Notes: a model not told the origin generated them from the letters alone. Shown: positions 18,797 through 26,950, numbered from the stretch's first letter. The stretch: DNA of 64,000 nt from Lentzea cavernae (GCF_014653695.1 NZ_BNAR01000015.1:62001-126000), one strand, 5' to 3'. Made by a program: numbers and translations.

Positions 18797-19377
18797 GACT
18801 ACGACTCCGTTACCTGTTCATGAGCGCGCTCAGGGCGCTCTCGTTTGGGCCAACTCGTTGCCGGGGCGGCGCCACGACCGGGCGGCCCCTCCCCTGAGTC
18901 TCCCTCGGAACGGCTGCCGGGTGCGGCAGGTTCGGCGGTTGAGTGGGGCGCGTCGTGGCCGCGATCACGATCCTCACCCGGTCGGCGGTCTGTTCGCGGG
19001 GTGGGTGAGGCCGGTGCGGCGGGTGGGACGGGTGGGGAAGTGCCGCTTTCGCTCCCGGCTGCGGCCCGGCCGGACGCGCTTCGGCCCGCCACGCCTCGTC
19101 CGCGCGGCCCGGTACGACACCGGGCCGGGCTCGCGGTGGTCCGCGTCTCGCCGGTGGGACGGACAGGCCACCCCACCACGACGTGGACGCGGGCAGGGTT
19201 CCGGTTCTTCCCCGGTGACTCCGGCAAGGGAGGCACTTCCCACCTCAGCCACACCGCACCTCGCACCCACCTGCTCGCACCGGACAACTCAGCCCGAACA
19301 ACCCGTTGGCGTGCAACGTTCTTCCCGCAGCACCCGGCCCTGGAGCCGATCGCTCCCAACGCCACGGTGCCGCCCCG
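18797..19377. other. 581-bp gap between uvrC and rapZ with no convincing gene
   Basis: An open frame of 188 codons crosses it on the minus strand (18799-19365), but the translation is Arg/Pro/Gly/Ser-rich without folded-domain pattern or similarity to any family I know. I see no strong hairpin, tRNA or repeat. uvrC and rapZ are usually adjacent or nearly so, so this may hold a degraded gene, an internal promoter region or a long leader for rapZ. Confidence 0.5.
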
Positions 19378-21279
19378 TCAAGCCTTCCCGGCCGCCGAAG
19401 CCAGCGTCGCCACCACCGCCTCGGCGGTGCGGCGCCCCACCCCCGGCACGTCGCTGATCTCGTCCACTGTGGCCTGTCGCAGCTTCTTCACCGACCCGAA
19501 GTGCTTGAGCAGCGCGGCTTTGCGCGTCTCGCCCAGGCCGGGGACCTCGTCCAGCTCGGAGGTGGTCATGCGCTTCGAGCGCTTCTGCCGGTGGTAGGCG
19601 ATGGCGAAGCGGTGGGCCTCGTCGCGGACCCGTTGGAGCAGGTACAGGGCGTCGCTGGTGCGCGGGAGGATGACCGGGTCCGGTTCGCCGGGGACCCAGA
19701 CCTCCTCCAGGCGCTTCGCCAGGCCGACCACCGCGACGTCGTTGATGCCCAGTTCGGTGAGGACGTCGGAGGCGGCGGCGGCCTGGGGGCCCGCGCCGTC
19801 GACCACGAGGAGGTTGGGCGGGTAGGCGAACTTGCGGGGTTTGCCGGTGTCCGGGTCGATGCCGGGGTTGGGGCCGCCGGAGGCGGTCTCGCGGAGCATC
19901 GCCTGGAAGCGGCGGCGGACGACCTCGGCGATCGAGGCGACGTCGCCCTCGGTGGCGGCCTCGCGGATGGCGAAGCGGCGGTACTCGGACTTGCGGGCCA
20001 GGCCGTCCTCGAAGACGACCAGGGAGGCGACGACGTCGGTGCCCTGGACGTGGCTGATGTCGATGCACTCGATGCGCAGGGGCGCGGTGTCGAGGGCCAG
20101 CGCGTCCTGGATCTCCTGCAGGGCCGCCGAGCGCGCGGTCAGGTCGCCGGCGCGGCGGAGTTTGTGCTGTGCGAAGGCTTCCGAGGCGTTGCGGGCCACG
20201 GTCTCCATCAGGGCGCGCTTGTCGCCCCGTTGCGGGACGCGCAGGGCGACGCGGGAGCCCCGTTGTTCGGACAGCAGTTCTTCCAGTGCCGTCGCGTCGT
20301 CCGGCAGCACGGGGACGAGCACCTCGCGGGGCGTGCTCTCCGTGTTGTCGCCGTAGAACTGCATGATGAACTGGTCGACGATGGCGCCGTCGTCGACGGC
20401 CTCGACCTTGTCGACCACCCAGCCGCGCTGGCCGCGCACCCGGCCGCCGCGCACGTGGAACACCTGGACCGAGACCTCGAGCTCGTCCTGCGCGAACGCC
20501 ATCACGTCGGCGTCCGTGCCGTCGCCGAGCACGACGGCCTGCTTCTCCATCGCACGGCGCAACGCGCCCAGGTCGTCGCGCAGCCGGGCCGCGCGTTCGA
20601 ACTCCAGCTCCTCCGAGGCCTGCAGCATCTCCCGCTCCAGGCGGCGGACCATGTTGTCCGTCTTGCCCGCCAGGAAGTCGCAGAAGTCGAGGACGATGTC
20701 GCGGTGCTCGTCGGCCGACACCTTGCCCACGCACGGCGCCGAGCACTTGTCGATGTACCCGAGCAGGCACGGGCGGCCGATCTGGCTGTGCCGCTTGAAA
20801 ACGCCCGCCGAGCACGTGCGCGCCGGGAACACCCGCAGCAGCAGGTCCAGCGTCTCGCGGATGGCCCACGCGTGCGCGAACGGCCCGAAGTACCGCACGC
20901 CCTTCTTGCGCGGCCCCCGGTACACGTGCAGCCGCGGGTAGTCCTCGTGCAGCGTGACGGCCAGCACCGGGTACGACTTGTCGTCGCGGTACCGGACGTT
21001 GAAGCGCGGGTCGAACTCCTTGATCCAGTTGTACTCGAGCTGCAGCGCCTCGACCTCGGTGGTGACGACCGTCCACTCGACGGAGGCCGCCGTCGTCACC
21101 ATCTGCCGCGTGCGCGGGTGCATCCCGGCCAGATCCGCGAAGTACGAGTTCAGCCTGCTGCGCAAGCTCTTCGCCTTGCCGACGTACACGACCCGGCCAC
21201 CGGCGTCGCGGAACTTGTAGACGCCGGGAGCCTCAGGAATCGTGCCCACCGCGGGGCGGTACGTCGAGGGATCTGCCAC
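19378..21279 (-). CDS. uvrC: Excinuclease ABC subunit C
   Basis: A 633-residue nucleotide-excision repair nuclease. N-terminal GIY-YIG domain (P-G-V-Y-K-F ... V-V-Y-V-G-K-A-K-S-L-R-S-R-L-N-S-Y), Cys-rich segment (C-L-L-G-Y-I-D-K-C-S-A-P-C), UVR motif around L-E-R-E-M-L-Q-A-S-E-E-L-E-F-E-R-A-A, RNase H-like endonuclease domain (I-E-C-I-D-I-S-H; L-L-V-V-D-G-A-G-P-Q) and two C-terminal HhH motifs (V-P-G-L-G-E, V-P-G-V-G-R). GTG 21279 gives the standard N-terminus A-D-P-S-T-Y-R-P; ATG 21309 would add 10 residues. Confidence 0.96.
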   Translation of the reverse strand: MADPSTYRPAVGTIPEAPGVYKFRDAGGRVVYVGKAKSLRSRLNSYFADLAGMHPRTRQMVTTAASVEWTVVTTEVEALQLEYNWIKEFDPRFNVRYRDDKSYPVLAVTLHEDYPRLHVYRGPRKKGVRYFGPFAHAWAIRETLDLLLRVFPARTCSAGVFKRHSQIGRPCLLGYIDKCSAPCVGKVSADEHRDIVLDFCDFLAGKTDNMVRRLEREMLQASEELEFERAARLRDDLGALRRAMEKQAVVLGDGTDADVMAFAQDELEVSVQVFHVRGGRVRGQRGWVVDKVEAVDDGAIVDQFIMQFYGDNTESTPREVLVPVLPDDATALEELLSEQRGSRVALRVPQRGDKRALMETVARNASEAFAQHKLRRAGDLTARSAALQEIQDALALDTAPLRIECIDISHVQGTDVVASLVVFEDGLARKSEYRRFAIREAATEGDVASIAEVVRRRFQAMLRETASGGPNPGIDPDTGKPRKFAYPPNLLVVDGAGPQAAAASDVLTELGINDVAVVGLAKRLEEVWVPGEPDPVILPRTSDALYLLQRVRDEAHRFAIAYHRQKRSKRMTTSELDEVPGLGETRKAALLKHFGSVKKLRQATVDEISDVPGVGRRTAEAVVATLASAAGKA

Positions 21280-21321
21280 GCCGCCAAGACTATCGACGTG
21301 GTCCGACAAAAACAGAAAGGG

Positions 21322-21804
21322 TCAGGTCAGGACCACCTGGTCACCGTCGACCTTCACCGAGACCGCGCGCAGCCCGGTGGTCGCGGGCCCCTTCTTCACG
21401 GCGCCGTCGGAAGCGCCGAACTGGCTTCCGTGCGAAGGACACGTGATGGTGCCGCCGGAAGGCTCCGCGACCATCGAACCCTGGTGCGGGCAGGTCGCGT
21501 CGAAGGCCTTCACCTCGGTCGCGGAGATGCGCGCGACGACGATCTTCTTGCCGCCGGGGGCGTCGACGACGGCCCCTCCGCCCTCGGGCACGTCAGCCAG
21601 GGCGACCAGCGCGGTACCGCTGGTGCCGGCGGAACCCGTGGATCCGGTGGATCCGGTGGGGGTCGATCCGCCCTGGGTGGGCGTGGTGTCTCCGGAACCG
21701 GCCGGGGTGGAACTGCACGCCGTCACGAGCCCGCTGGGAACGGCGAGGGCAACCGCGATTCCGCACAGCGCCGCCCGCCTGCTGACCAGGCTTTCGGTGT
21801 TCAC
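21322..21804 (-). CDS. Rieske [2Fe-2S] lipoprotein, copy 1
   Basis: A 160-residue exported iron-sulfur protein. The leader has a Tat motif (S-R-R-A-A-L-C-G-I) and a lipobox ending V-T-A-C, so it is probably folded in the cytoplasm with its cluster and then lipid-anchored. A Ser/Gly/Thr linker (about 35-60) leads to the Rieske domain with ligands C-P-H (in T-C-P-H-Q-G-S) and C-P-S-H (in C-P-S-H-G-S-Q-F). GTG 21804 is preferred because GGAGG lies 7 bases upstream. An electron-transfer role is likely; the redox partner is not visible. A paralog lies just upstream on the same strand. Confidence 0.88.
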   Translation of the reverse strand: MNTESLVSRRAALCGIAVALAVPSGLVTACSSTPAGSGDTTPTQGGSTPTGSTGSTGSAGTSGTALVALADVPEGGGAVVDAPGGKKIVVARISATEVKAFDATCPHQGSMVAEPSGGTITCPSHGSQFGASDGAVKKGPATTGLRAVSVKVDGDQVVLT

Positions 21805-21910
21805 GACCGATCCTCCGTGGTGGTGGGTGTTCGGGGTCACACCACAGCATTACGCGAATCGGTTCGCCAAAGTTCAGCGAGACGCACGATGCACAGCAAA
21901 TGCACAGGTC

Positions 21911-22315
21911 TCAGCCGAGCACCAAATCATCACCGGAACGGACGAGAGCGACCTCCGCCAACCCCGAAGTCGCAGGTCCTTTGCGGACTTCTCCGGTGGA
22001 CGGGTCGAAAGTGCTCCCGTGCAAAGGGCACGTGATCGCGCCACCGGCGGGCGGATTCACGAAGGAACCGACATGTGGGCACGAGGGGTTGAACGCGCGG
22101 AATTCACCCGATCGGGACTGCACGACCAACAGCTGGGCGTTTCCCGGCATGTCCACGAGGAGTCCGGAACCCGAGGGCACCTGGGACACCGCGACGACCC
22201 GGTCCCCCGGCCGGGCGGTGCCGGCACCACCCGTCTTGCGAGGAGCGGGCTCGCCACAGGCGCTCAAGGCGGCGGCGAGCCCACACAACAACACCGTTCT
22301 GCGATCCACGAGCAC
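21911..22315 (-). CDS. Rieske [2Fe-2S] lipoprotein, copy 2
   Basis: A 134-residue paralog of the downstream gene: Tat-like D-R-R-T-V-L-L-C-G, lipobox L-S-A-C, a shorter linker, then Rieske ligands C-P-H (S-C-P-H-V-G-S) and C-P-L-H (C-P-L-H-G-S-T-F). Start GTG 22315 or GTG 22309. The two copies share the V-R/K-K-G-P-A-T-S/T-G-L segment after the cluster, showing tandem duplication, but differ in linker length. Only 3 bp separate it from the upstream gene of unknown function. Confidence 0.88.
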   Translation of the reverse strand: MLVDRRTVLLCGLAAALSACGEPAPRKTGGAGTARPGDRVVAVSQVPSGSGLLVDMPGNAQLLVVQSRSGEFRAFNPSCPHVGSFVNPPAGGAITCPLHGSTFDPSTGEVRKGPATSGLAEVALVRSGDDLVLG

Positions 22316-22318
22316 CGA

Positions 22319-22813
22319 TTATCGGCGCTGGTCCTCCGCGGCCGCCTGGCGGGCCAGGGCGAGCACGGCCGTGAACGGCGGGAACCAGTGCCGCGAGTGC
22401 GACGGCGGGTTCGCCCAGCGCAGCGATCCGTACCTGGTCATCGTCGGCGGGAGCGCGATCCGGTGCGGCGAGCGCACGAACTGGACCTCCGGCGGCGCCT
22501 TCAGGTGCGTGGGCAGCAGCGCCACCAGCTCGGCGAGGAAGATCCAGTGCTCGCGGGGGCCGGGGATGACCGTGACCGGCCCGGCGAGCATGCGGGACTT
22601 CAGGTCGGCCAGGACGCGCGACCCGATCCGCGCCGGCATCGCCAGTGCTGTCGTGGCGGGGCCCAGGGGCAGGAAGACGCCCTGCTCCGTGACTGTCACC
22701 TGCCAGCCGAGCAACCGGTATCCGGCGACGGCCTCGCCGATCGCACGTGCGTGTCCTCTGTTCTGTGGGATCCCGGCACTTCCGGTACCGGTCTCCGCGG
22801 CTGTGAGGCTCAT
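22319..22813 (-). CDS. Conserved-looking protein of unknown function, divergent from the XRE/SLOG pair
   Basis: A 164-residue soluble protein, not recognised. It begins M-S-L-T-A-A-E-T at ATG 22813 with GGGGAGG about 10 bases upstream; the open frame further upstream crosses the palindrome and is not expected to be translated. Content: G-W-Q-V-T-V-T-E-Q-G-V-F-L-P-L-G-P, D-L-K-S-R-M-L-A-G-P-V-T-V-I-P-G-P-R-E-H-W-I-F-L-A-E, and a C-terminal W-F-P-P-F-T-A-V-L-A-L-A-R-Q. This resembles proteins often found beside actinobacterial XRE regulators; some show a weak likeness to primase/polymerase N-domains, which I cannot confirm. Probably controlled through the 31-bp palindrome in the divergent promoter. 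Confidence 0.7.
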   Translation of the reverse strand: MSLTAAETGTGSAGIPQNRGHARAIGEAVAGYRLLGWQVTVTEQGVFLPLGPATTALAMPARIGSRVLADLKSRMLAGPVTVIPGPREHWIFLAELVALLPTHLKAPPEVQFVRSPHRIALPPTMTRYGSLRWANPPSHSRHWFPPFTAVLALARQAAAEDQRR

Positions 22814-22917
22814 CGGCGGTTGTCCTCCCCGTTGGTGGGTGGCACTGGCCACGGCCACGGGGATCGACCCGCAGCCTGACGAGAGCAGGGTCCTTCCCGC
22901 CTTCCGCCAACACCACT

Positions 22918-22948
22918 CGCCTGATGCATGCGCCTCATGCATCAGGCG
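22918..22948. promoter_or_regulatory. 31-bp palindrome in the divergent promoter of the XRE/SLOG locus
   Basis: CGCCTGATGCATG and CATGCATCAGGCG are perfect 13-bp arms with a 5-base spacer. A related half-site (TTATGCATGAG) occurs at 23008-23018. It lies between the divergent unknown gene and the XRE regulator and is a strong candidate operator. Confidence 0.72.
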
Positions 22949-23082
22949 TATGAAGCTCATCCACCGCACGGGGGCACCAGAACTGCGACACGCGAATCCA
23001 TTACGTCTTATGCATGAGATGGATGGACTGACGATCACACGTCCGTACACTGGGGAAACGCTCAGTGACGGGGGCGAGGCCG

Positions 23083-24627
23083 ATGGATTCAGCGACACCC
23101 AGATCCAGACGCGCTTGCCCGTGCGGAGCGTTCATCGCCGCCGACAACCCCGATCGGCTGTGTCACCGGTGCCGCCGCAACGCTCGTGCGGACGTGCACG
23201 GACCACCTGAGGTCCCGAACGACTTCTGGGACCACCCCGCGATCGCCGCCGCGTGCACGGACCGCGACATGGGTGCGCTGATCTCGGCGTACCGGCACCA
23301 CCCCCAGCACTTGAGCCGCGTCACCCAGGACCGCATGGCCGGGTGGCTCGGCATCAGCCAGGCGCAGCTCTCTCGTTACGAGTCGGGCGAGAACCAGATC
23401 GACCGCCTCGACCGGCTGCGCCACTTCGCGCAAGTGCTCGGTGTACCTGGCGAACGACTGTGGTTCGACCGAGTCGTCATCCCAGCTCAGGTGGGCTCCC
23501 CCGAAACGGGCCCGCCAGACGTGCTCGCCGCCCCCTGGGAGGCGACGAGCATCGCACGTTCGGTCGAGGAGACGGCGAGGAGCGACTTGGCGATCAGCAG
23601 ACGAGCGGCGCTCACAGGAGCCGCCGCGGTGACGGTGGGGTCCGCACTGGTCGAACCGCTGCAGCGGTGGCTGCACCCCCTGCAGAACCTGTCGAAGTGG
23701 TCGTCGCACTCGGCGATCAGCGAGGAGGAGCTCTTCGCGTTGCAGCGCGTGGCCGACGGCCTGCGCGGCTGGGGTGGCCGGGGCGGCTACGGACTGGCCC
23801 GCAAGGCCGTCCTGGGCCAGCTGGACGAACTGGCCGAACGCCTGGGCCGGGCCCCGTCCGGCCCGACGACGGAACGCGCGTTCTTCATCGGCGCCGAACT
23901 GTCGAAGGTGGCGGCGAGCATGTCGTTCGACGCCGGCCTGCACAACGCGGCCCAGCGCTACTACGTGCTGGCCGTCCGCATGGCCAAGGCGGGCCACAAC
24001 GACGGCTTCGCGGCCCTCTGCCTGGCCGCCATGGCGAGGCAGATGTTCGACCTGGGCCGCCCCGAGGACGGCTTGGAGCTGGTCCAACTGGGCCAGTACG
24101 GCACCCGCCGAACAGGCACGCCGACCCTCAAGGCGCTCCTGCTCACCCGCGAGGCCTGGGCCTACGCCAGCATGGGCAAGACCAGGGAGTTCCACCAGGC
24201 AGTGGGCCTGGCACAGGACAGCTTCGCCCAACGGGACGCGGACAACGAACCCCGCTACCTGCACAGCTTCGACGAGGCCGAACTGGAGGGCGTCATCGGC
24301 GCCCGATGCCGCGACCTCGCGATGCACGACCCCACCCAGGCAGTCTTCGCCGAACAGCACATCCGGCGGGCCCTGGCACTACGTGACCCGTCCAAGGTGC
24401 GCAACCGCGCCTTCGACGTGATCGGACTGGCGCGCACCAAAATGGTGGCGGGAGACCCGGAGGCAGCGTGCGGGTTGATCAACGAGGTCCTGCCGACAGC
24501 GGCGAAGCTCTCCTCAGGACGCGTCCTGCGCAAACTGGAGGACTTCGCGAAGGAAGCGGCACAGCACCGCCACATCCCCGCCGTGCAGGACACCAGGGAC
24601 GCGATCAGAGCGATCCGGACAGCATGA
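23083..24627 (+). CDS. XRE regulator with N-terminal zinc motif and TPR-like sensor region
   Basis: A 514-residue regulator. A small zinc motif comes first (C12-x-C14 and C27-x-x-C30), then a linker and an XRE helix-turn-helix (about 80-105: Q-D-R-M-A-G-W-L-G-I-S-Q-A-Q-L-S-R-Y-E-S-G). An S-R-R-A-A-L-T-G-A hydrophobic stretch (172-190) resembles a Tat signal but sits internally. The remaining 300 residues are helical repeats in TPR style. ATG 23083 has GGGGGCGAGG just upstream; GTG 23065 is an alternative. It is coupled by ATGA overlap to a SLOG protein, so the pair probably senses a nucleotide-like signal and controls the divergent gene (inference). Confidence 0.85.
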   Translation: MDSATPRSRRACPCGAFIAADNPDRLCHRCRRNARADVHGPPEVPNDFWDHPAIAAACTDRDMGALISAYRHHPQHLSRVTQDRMAGWLGISQAQLSRYESGENQIDRLDRLRHFAQVLGVPGERLWFDRVVIPAQVGSPETGPPDVLAAPWEATSIARSVEETARSDLAISRRAALTGAAAVTVGSALVEPLQRWLHPLQNLSKWSSHSAISEEELFALQRVADGLRGWGGRGGYGLARKAVLGQLDELAERLGRAPSGPTTERAFFIGAELSKVAASMSFDAGLHNAAQRYYVLAVRMAKAGHNDGFAALCLAAMARQMFDLGRPEDGLELVQLGQYGTRRTGTPTLKALLLTREAWAYASMGKTREFHQAVGLAQDSFAQRDADNEPRYLHSFDEAELEGVIGARCRDLAMHDPTQAVFAEQHIRRALALRDPSKVRNRAFDVIGLARTKMVAGDPEAACGLINEVLPTAAKLSSGRVLRKLEDFAKEAAQHRHIPAVQDTRDAIRAIRTA

Positions 24628-25103
24628 TGCGAGTAGGCATCACCGGCCACAGCAACCTGGTCCCGGAATGCGTCCCGGCAGTCCAGGCCGCCATCACCGA
24701 AACCCTCACCAAACTGGGCGGCACCCTGGTGGGCGTCACCTGCCTGGCCCCAGGCGCAGACCAGGTCTTCGCCAGAGCGGTCCTGGACCTGGGCGGCCAG
24801 GTGGAGGTGGTCCTCCCCGCCCTGGACTACCGGGACCGCCTGAAACCACACCAGGTCCCCGAGTACGACGAACTCCGAGCAGCGGCCACCGTGGTCAGCG
24901 TCCTCCCGCACATGTCGAGCGGACGCCTGGCCTACGTGGCGGCGAACGAACGCATGCTCGCCTCCGTGGAGGTCCTGGTGGCGGTGTGGGACGGCGTACC
25001 GGCCCAGGGCAAGGGCGGCACGGCGGACGTGGTGGAACAGGCCAGAGCATCAGGCGTGCCGATCGAGGTCGTATGGCCCGAGGGGGCCCGCAGGAAGTCC
25101 TAA
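24624..25103 (+). CDS. SLOG-superfamily nucleotide-binding protein
   Basis: A 159-residue Rossmann-like protein. M-R-V-G-I-T-G-H-S-N-L at the N-terminus, A-P-G-A-D-Q-V-F-A in the middle and G-K-G-G-T-A-D-V-V-E-Q-A near the end are the typical SLOG/LOG phosphate- and nucleotide-binding elements. SLOG proteins bind or process nucleotides (cytokinin activation by LOG, single-strand DNA by DprA, NAD-derived ligands in defence systems). The start overlaps the XRE stop by 4 bp, an unusual tight pairing of a SLOG domain with a transcription factor. Ligand unknown. Confidence 0.75.
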   Translation: MMRVGITGHSNLVPECVPAVQAAITETLTKLGGTLVGVTCLAPGADQVFARAVLDLGGQVEVVLPALDYRDRLKPHQVPEYDELRAAATVVSVLPHMSSGRLAYVAANERMLASVEVLVAVWDGVPAQGKGGTADVVEQARASGVPIEVVWPEGARRKS

Positions 25104-25170
25104 GGAGGACGCCAAAGGCACCCCCACCCCACGCGATGCCGAAGGCGAGCCGTCTTTCCCATACGGCTTG

Positions 25171-25314
25171 GGCGGTGGGGTCCCGTCACGAGTCGCACCA
25201 CAGCTCCTGCTGCATGCAGGTAGGGGTGTCAAGCGGACACGCTCTTCGTCCGCTTGACACCCCTACCTGCATGTGGCCAGCTCCTGGTGCGACTCGTGAC
25301 GGGACCCCACCGCC
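25171..25314. repeat. 144-bp compound inverted repeat (hairpin element)
   Basis: Outer arms 25171-25200 and 25285-25314 are perfect 30-bp complements. Inner arms 25213-25238 and 25248-25273 are perfect 26-bp complements around a 9-base loop. The unpaired segments between them (25201-25212, 25274-25284) both carry CAGCTCCTG in the same orientation. No transposase is present, so this may be a MITE-like or REP-like palindrome, or a structured RNA. It lies in a 524-bp gap (25104-25627) that holds no gene I can support. Confidence 0.9.
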
Positions 25315-25408
25315 AACGCACCCGACTAAGCAACGCGCAGCCGCCCAACGCAACAGGCGTGCCATCTACCTACGGGCGGCGCCACCCCCGGATCAGATTG
25401 CCGGGGGT

Positions 25409-25427
25409 CTGGGGGCAGAGCCCCCAG
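25409..25427. repeat. Short G/C hairpin of an actinobacterial intergenic repeat type
   Basis: CTGGGGGC-AGA-GCCCCCAG forms an 8-bp stem preceded by CCGGGGGT. G-rich hairpins of this form recur between genes in actinobacteria; here it could end transcription from the SLOG gene. Confidence 0.6.
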
Positions 25428-25468
25428 GGGAAGCACGCAACCGCAACACGCCGCACCCAAGGCGACCC

Positions 25469-25533
25469 ACCCACCAACCCGCGACCCGCAACCCAACCCA
25501 CCAACCCGCGACCCACCCACCAACCCGCAACCC
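25469..25533. repeat. Three direct copies of a 19-bp C/A-rich unit
   Basis: ACCCACCAACCCGCGACCC occurs at 25469-25487 and 25496-25514, with a variant ending GCAACCC at 25515-25533. The strand bias (almost no T, few G) contrasts with the flanks. The tract ends about 95 bp before the next gene. Confidence 0.85.
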
Positions 25534-25627
25534 CCACTACTCCGAGCGAGGGAAGTTGGTCGGCAACCGGCCCAACTCCCACCCAACCCCTAGCCCCACC
25601 AACCCACCTTGATCACGATTTCCGGAC

Positions 25628-26089
25628 ATGGCAGCCGATCCGTTCGCCCGCCTGGCCGACCGCCAGCAGTCACTGCGAACAGCCCTGAGAGCCCTCCAAG
25701 CCGCAGGCCCAGGCAGCCCGGACTTCCCCACCCTCATAGCCCGAACGAACGACGAAGTAGAAGCCGTCATCAACGCCCGACGGGACGTGGAAGCAGCCAG
25801 ACTCACCACCCCGAACCGAGCGATCGCCACAGCCACGACAGCAGCGGCGCTGATCATCGCCGTGGGCTGGTTCGACGCCTGGTCCCTGCTCTCCCTGCTA
25901 CTGGCCACGGCCACAGCCGCGGCAGTCCTGGTGGACCCGGCGGGCCGCACACCCTGGGACCCCAGAGCCAGAACAGCGGCGATCACGGCAGCCCTGGTGG
26001 CGACTCTCCTGACCCCACCCCTGAACGGCTGGGCGACACTGATCACAGCAGCGGGCATTGCCTGGTGGGCCTGGAGGACGCGAACGTGA
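25628..26089 (+). CDS. Small membrane protein of unknown function
   Basis: A 153-residue protein. A helical soluble N-terminus (about 1-62, D-R-Q-Q-S-L-R-T-A-L-R-A-L-Q-A-A-G) is followed by about four TM segments (65-80, 82-102, 115-130, 132-147). No family recognised. The stop overlaps the start of the next gene (GTGA), so it is translationally coupled to a coiled-coil protein. The pairing suggests a membrane tether plus cytoplasmic partner. Located beside the repeat-rich gap. Confidence 0.75.
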   Translation: MAADPFARLADRQQSLRTALRALQAAGPGSPDFPTLIARTNDEVEAVINARRDVEAARLTTPNRAIATATTAAALIIAVGWFDAWSLLSLLLATATAAAVLVDPAGRTPWDPRARTAAITAALVATLLTPPLNGWATLITAAGIAWWAWRTRT

Positions 26090-26943
26090 ACATCGACCCG
26101 TTGAAGGCCCTGGAAGCCAAGGTCGAGCGCCTCAAGAAAGACCTGAAAACCCTCGAAACCCGCCTGGAAAACTCGCAAACAGACGCGGCGCACAACCAGC
26201 TGACCCAGTCGAACCAGCTCAAAGACACCTCCCGCAAGCTGGCAAAGACGAACGACCGCGTGACGGACCTGGCCGAAAGCGTCCACCGCCTGGAACGCCT
26301 GCTGGTGGCGCTGAACAGAAAAGTCCGGGCGGGCGAAACCCGGAAAGCCGACTTCGAGAACTGGCCGGAGATCGAGAAGGAGGAACTGGCCAAGATCTTC
26401 CACGGCCAGGAGGCCTACGCCCGCAGGAAGTTCACCCCGCAGGAAGCCAAGGACACCCGCAAGGCCATCGCCGAGTACGACAGGAAGGCCCACGAGGCCA
26501 TCGAGGCTGCTGAGTCCCTGACCCACCTGCCGCCGAACGCGGAGTCGTTGTGGCGCAAGCACTACAAGCAGTGGAACGCCATCACCACCCGCGTGCGCCC
26601 GGAGGTCCCGGACGACGACACGCATGCCAGGGACACCGTCGCCAAGTCGGCCGGCAACGAGGCCATAAAGCGCATACGCCAGCAGATCCGCGCACGCATC
26701 GAGGACGCGGTCGCGGGCGATCTGCTGTTCCCGGCGTGGTTCGAGAACGTGCTCGGACCCGCCGCCCCACCCGGCAGGGCGGACGATTGGCTTTACACAG
26801 CAACGGATGTCGTGCTGTACCGGCTGCTGCACGACGTCACGAGCCCTGCGGACGCGCTGGGGCCGGCGCCCGAAGAAGAAGGGCACCGCAAGACCCTGCA
26901 CGACCGCCTGACGAACGAGTGCGCGGAGTACCGCAAGCCGTGA
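26086..26943 (+). CDS. Coiled-coil protein of unknown function
   Basis: A 285-residue soluble protein starting with GTG 26086 (V-N-I-D-P-L-K-A-L-E-A-K-V-E-R-L). Residues about 5-90 form a heptad coiled coil (K-K-D-L-K-T-L-E-T-R-L-E-N ... V-H-R-L-E-R-L-L-V-A-L-N). The C-terminal 180 residues are helical and charged, with W-P-E-I-E-K-E-E-L and D-D-W-L-Y-T-A-T-D-V-V-L-Y-R-L-L-H. No enzymatic motif found. Coupled to the upstream membrane protein by a 4-bp overlap; followed by a hairpin shared with the convergent S1 gene. Confidence 0.75.
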   Translation: MNIDPLKALEAKVERLKKDLKTLETRLENSQTDAAHNQLTQSNQLKDTSRKLAKTNDRVTDLAESVHRLERLLVALNRKVRAGETRKADFENWPEIEKEELAKIFHGQEAYARRKFTPQEAKDTRKAIAEYDRKAHEAIEAAESLTHLPPNAESLWRKHYKQWNAITTRVRPEVPDDDTHARDTVAKSAGNEAIKRIRQQIRARIEDAVAGDLLFPAWFENVLGPAAPPGRADDWLYTATDVVLYRLLHDVTSPADALGPAPEEEGHRKTLHDRLTNECAEYRKP

Positions 26944-26950
26944 GAAAGCC

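Noticed and set aside
18799..19365. 188-codon minus-strand frame in the uvrC-rapZ gap
   Set aside because: The composition is Pro/Arg/Ser/Gly-rich, no start with ribosome binding site, and no fold pattern. Kept only as a gap note.
22814..23098. N-terminal extension of the unknown gene before the XRE regulator
   Set aside because: It would cross the palindrome and the divergent promoter; the translated extension has low-complexity and unrelated residues, and ATG 22813 has a good ribosome binding site.
25104..25612. Open frames through the 144-bp palindrome and C-rich repeats
   Set aside because: They derive from repeat sequence (T-H-Q-P-A-T-R-N-P type) with no start signal and no conserved domain.
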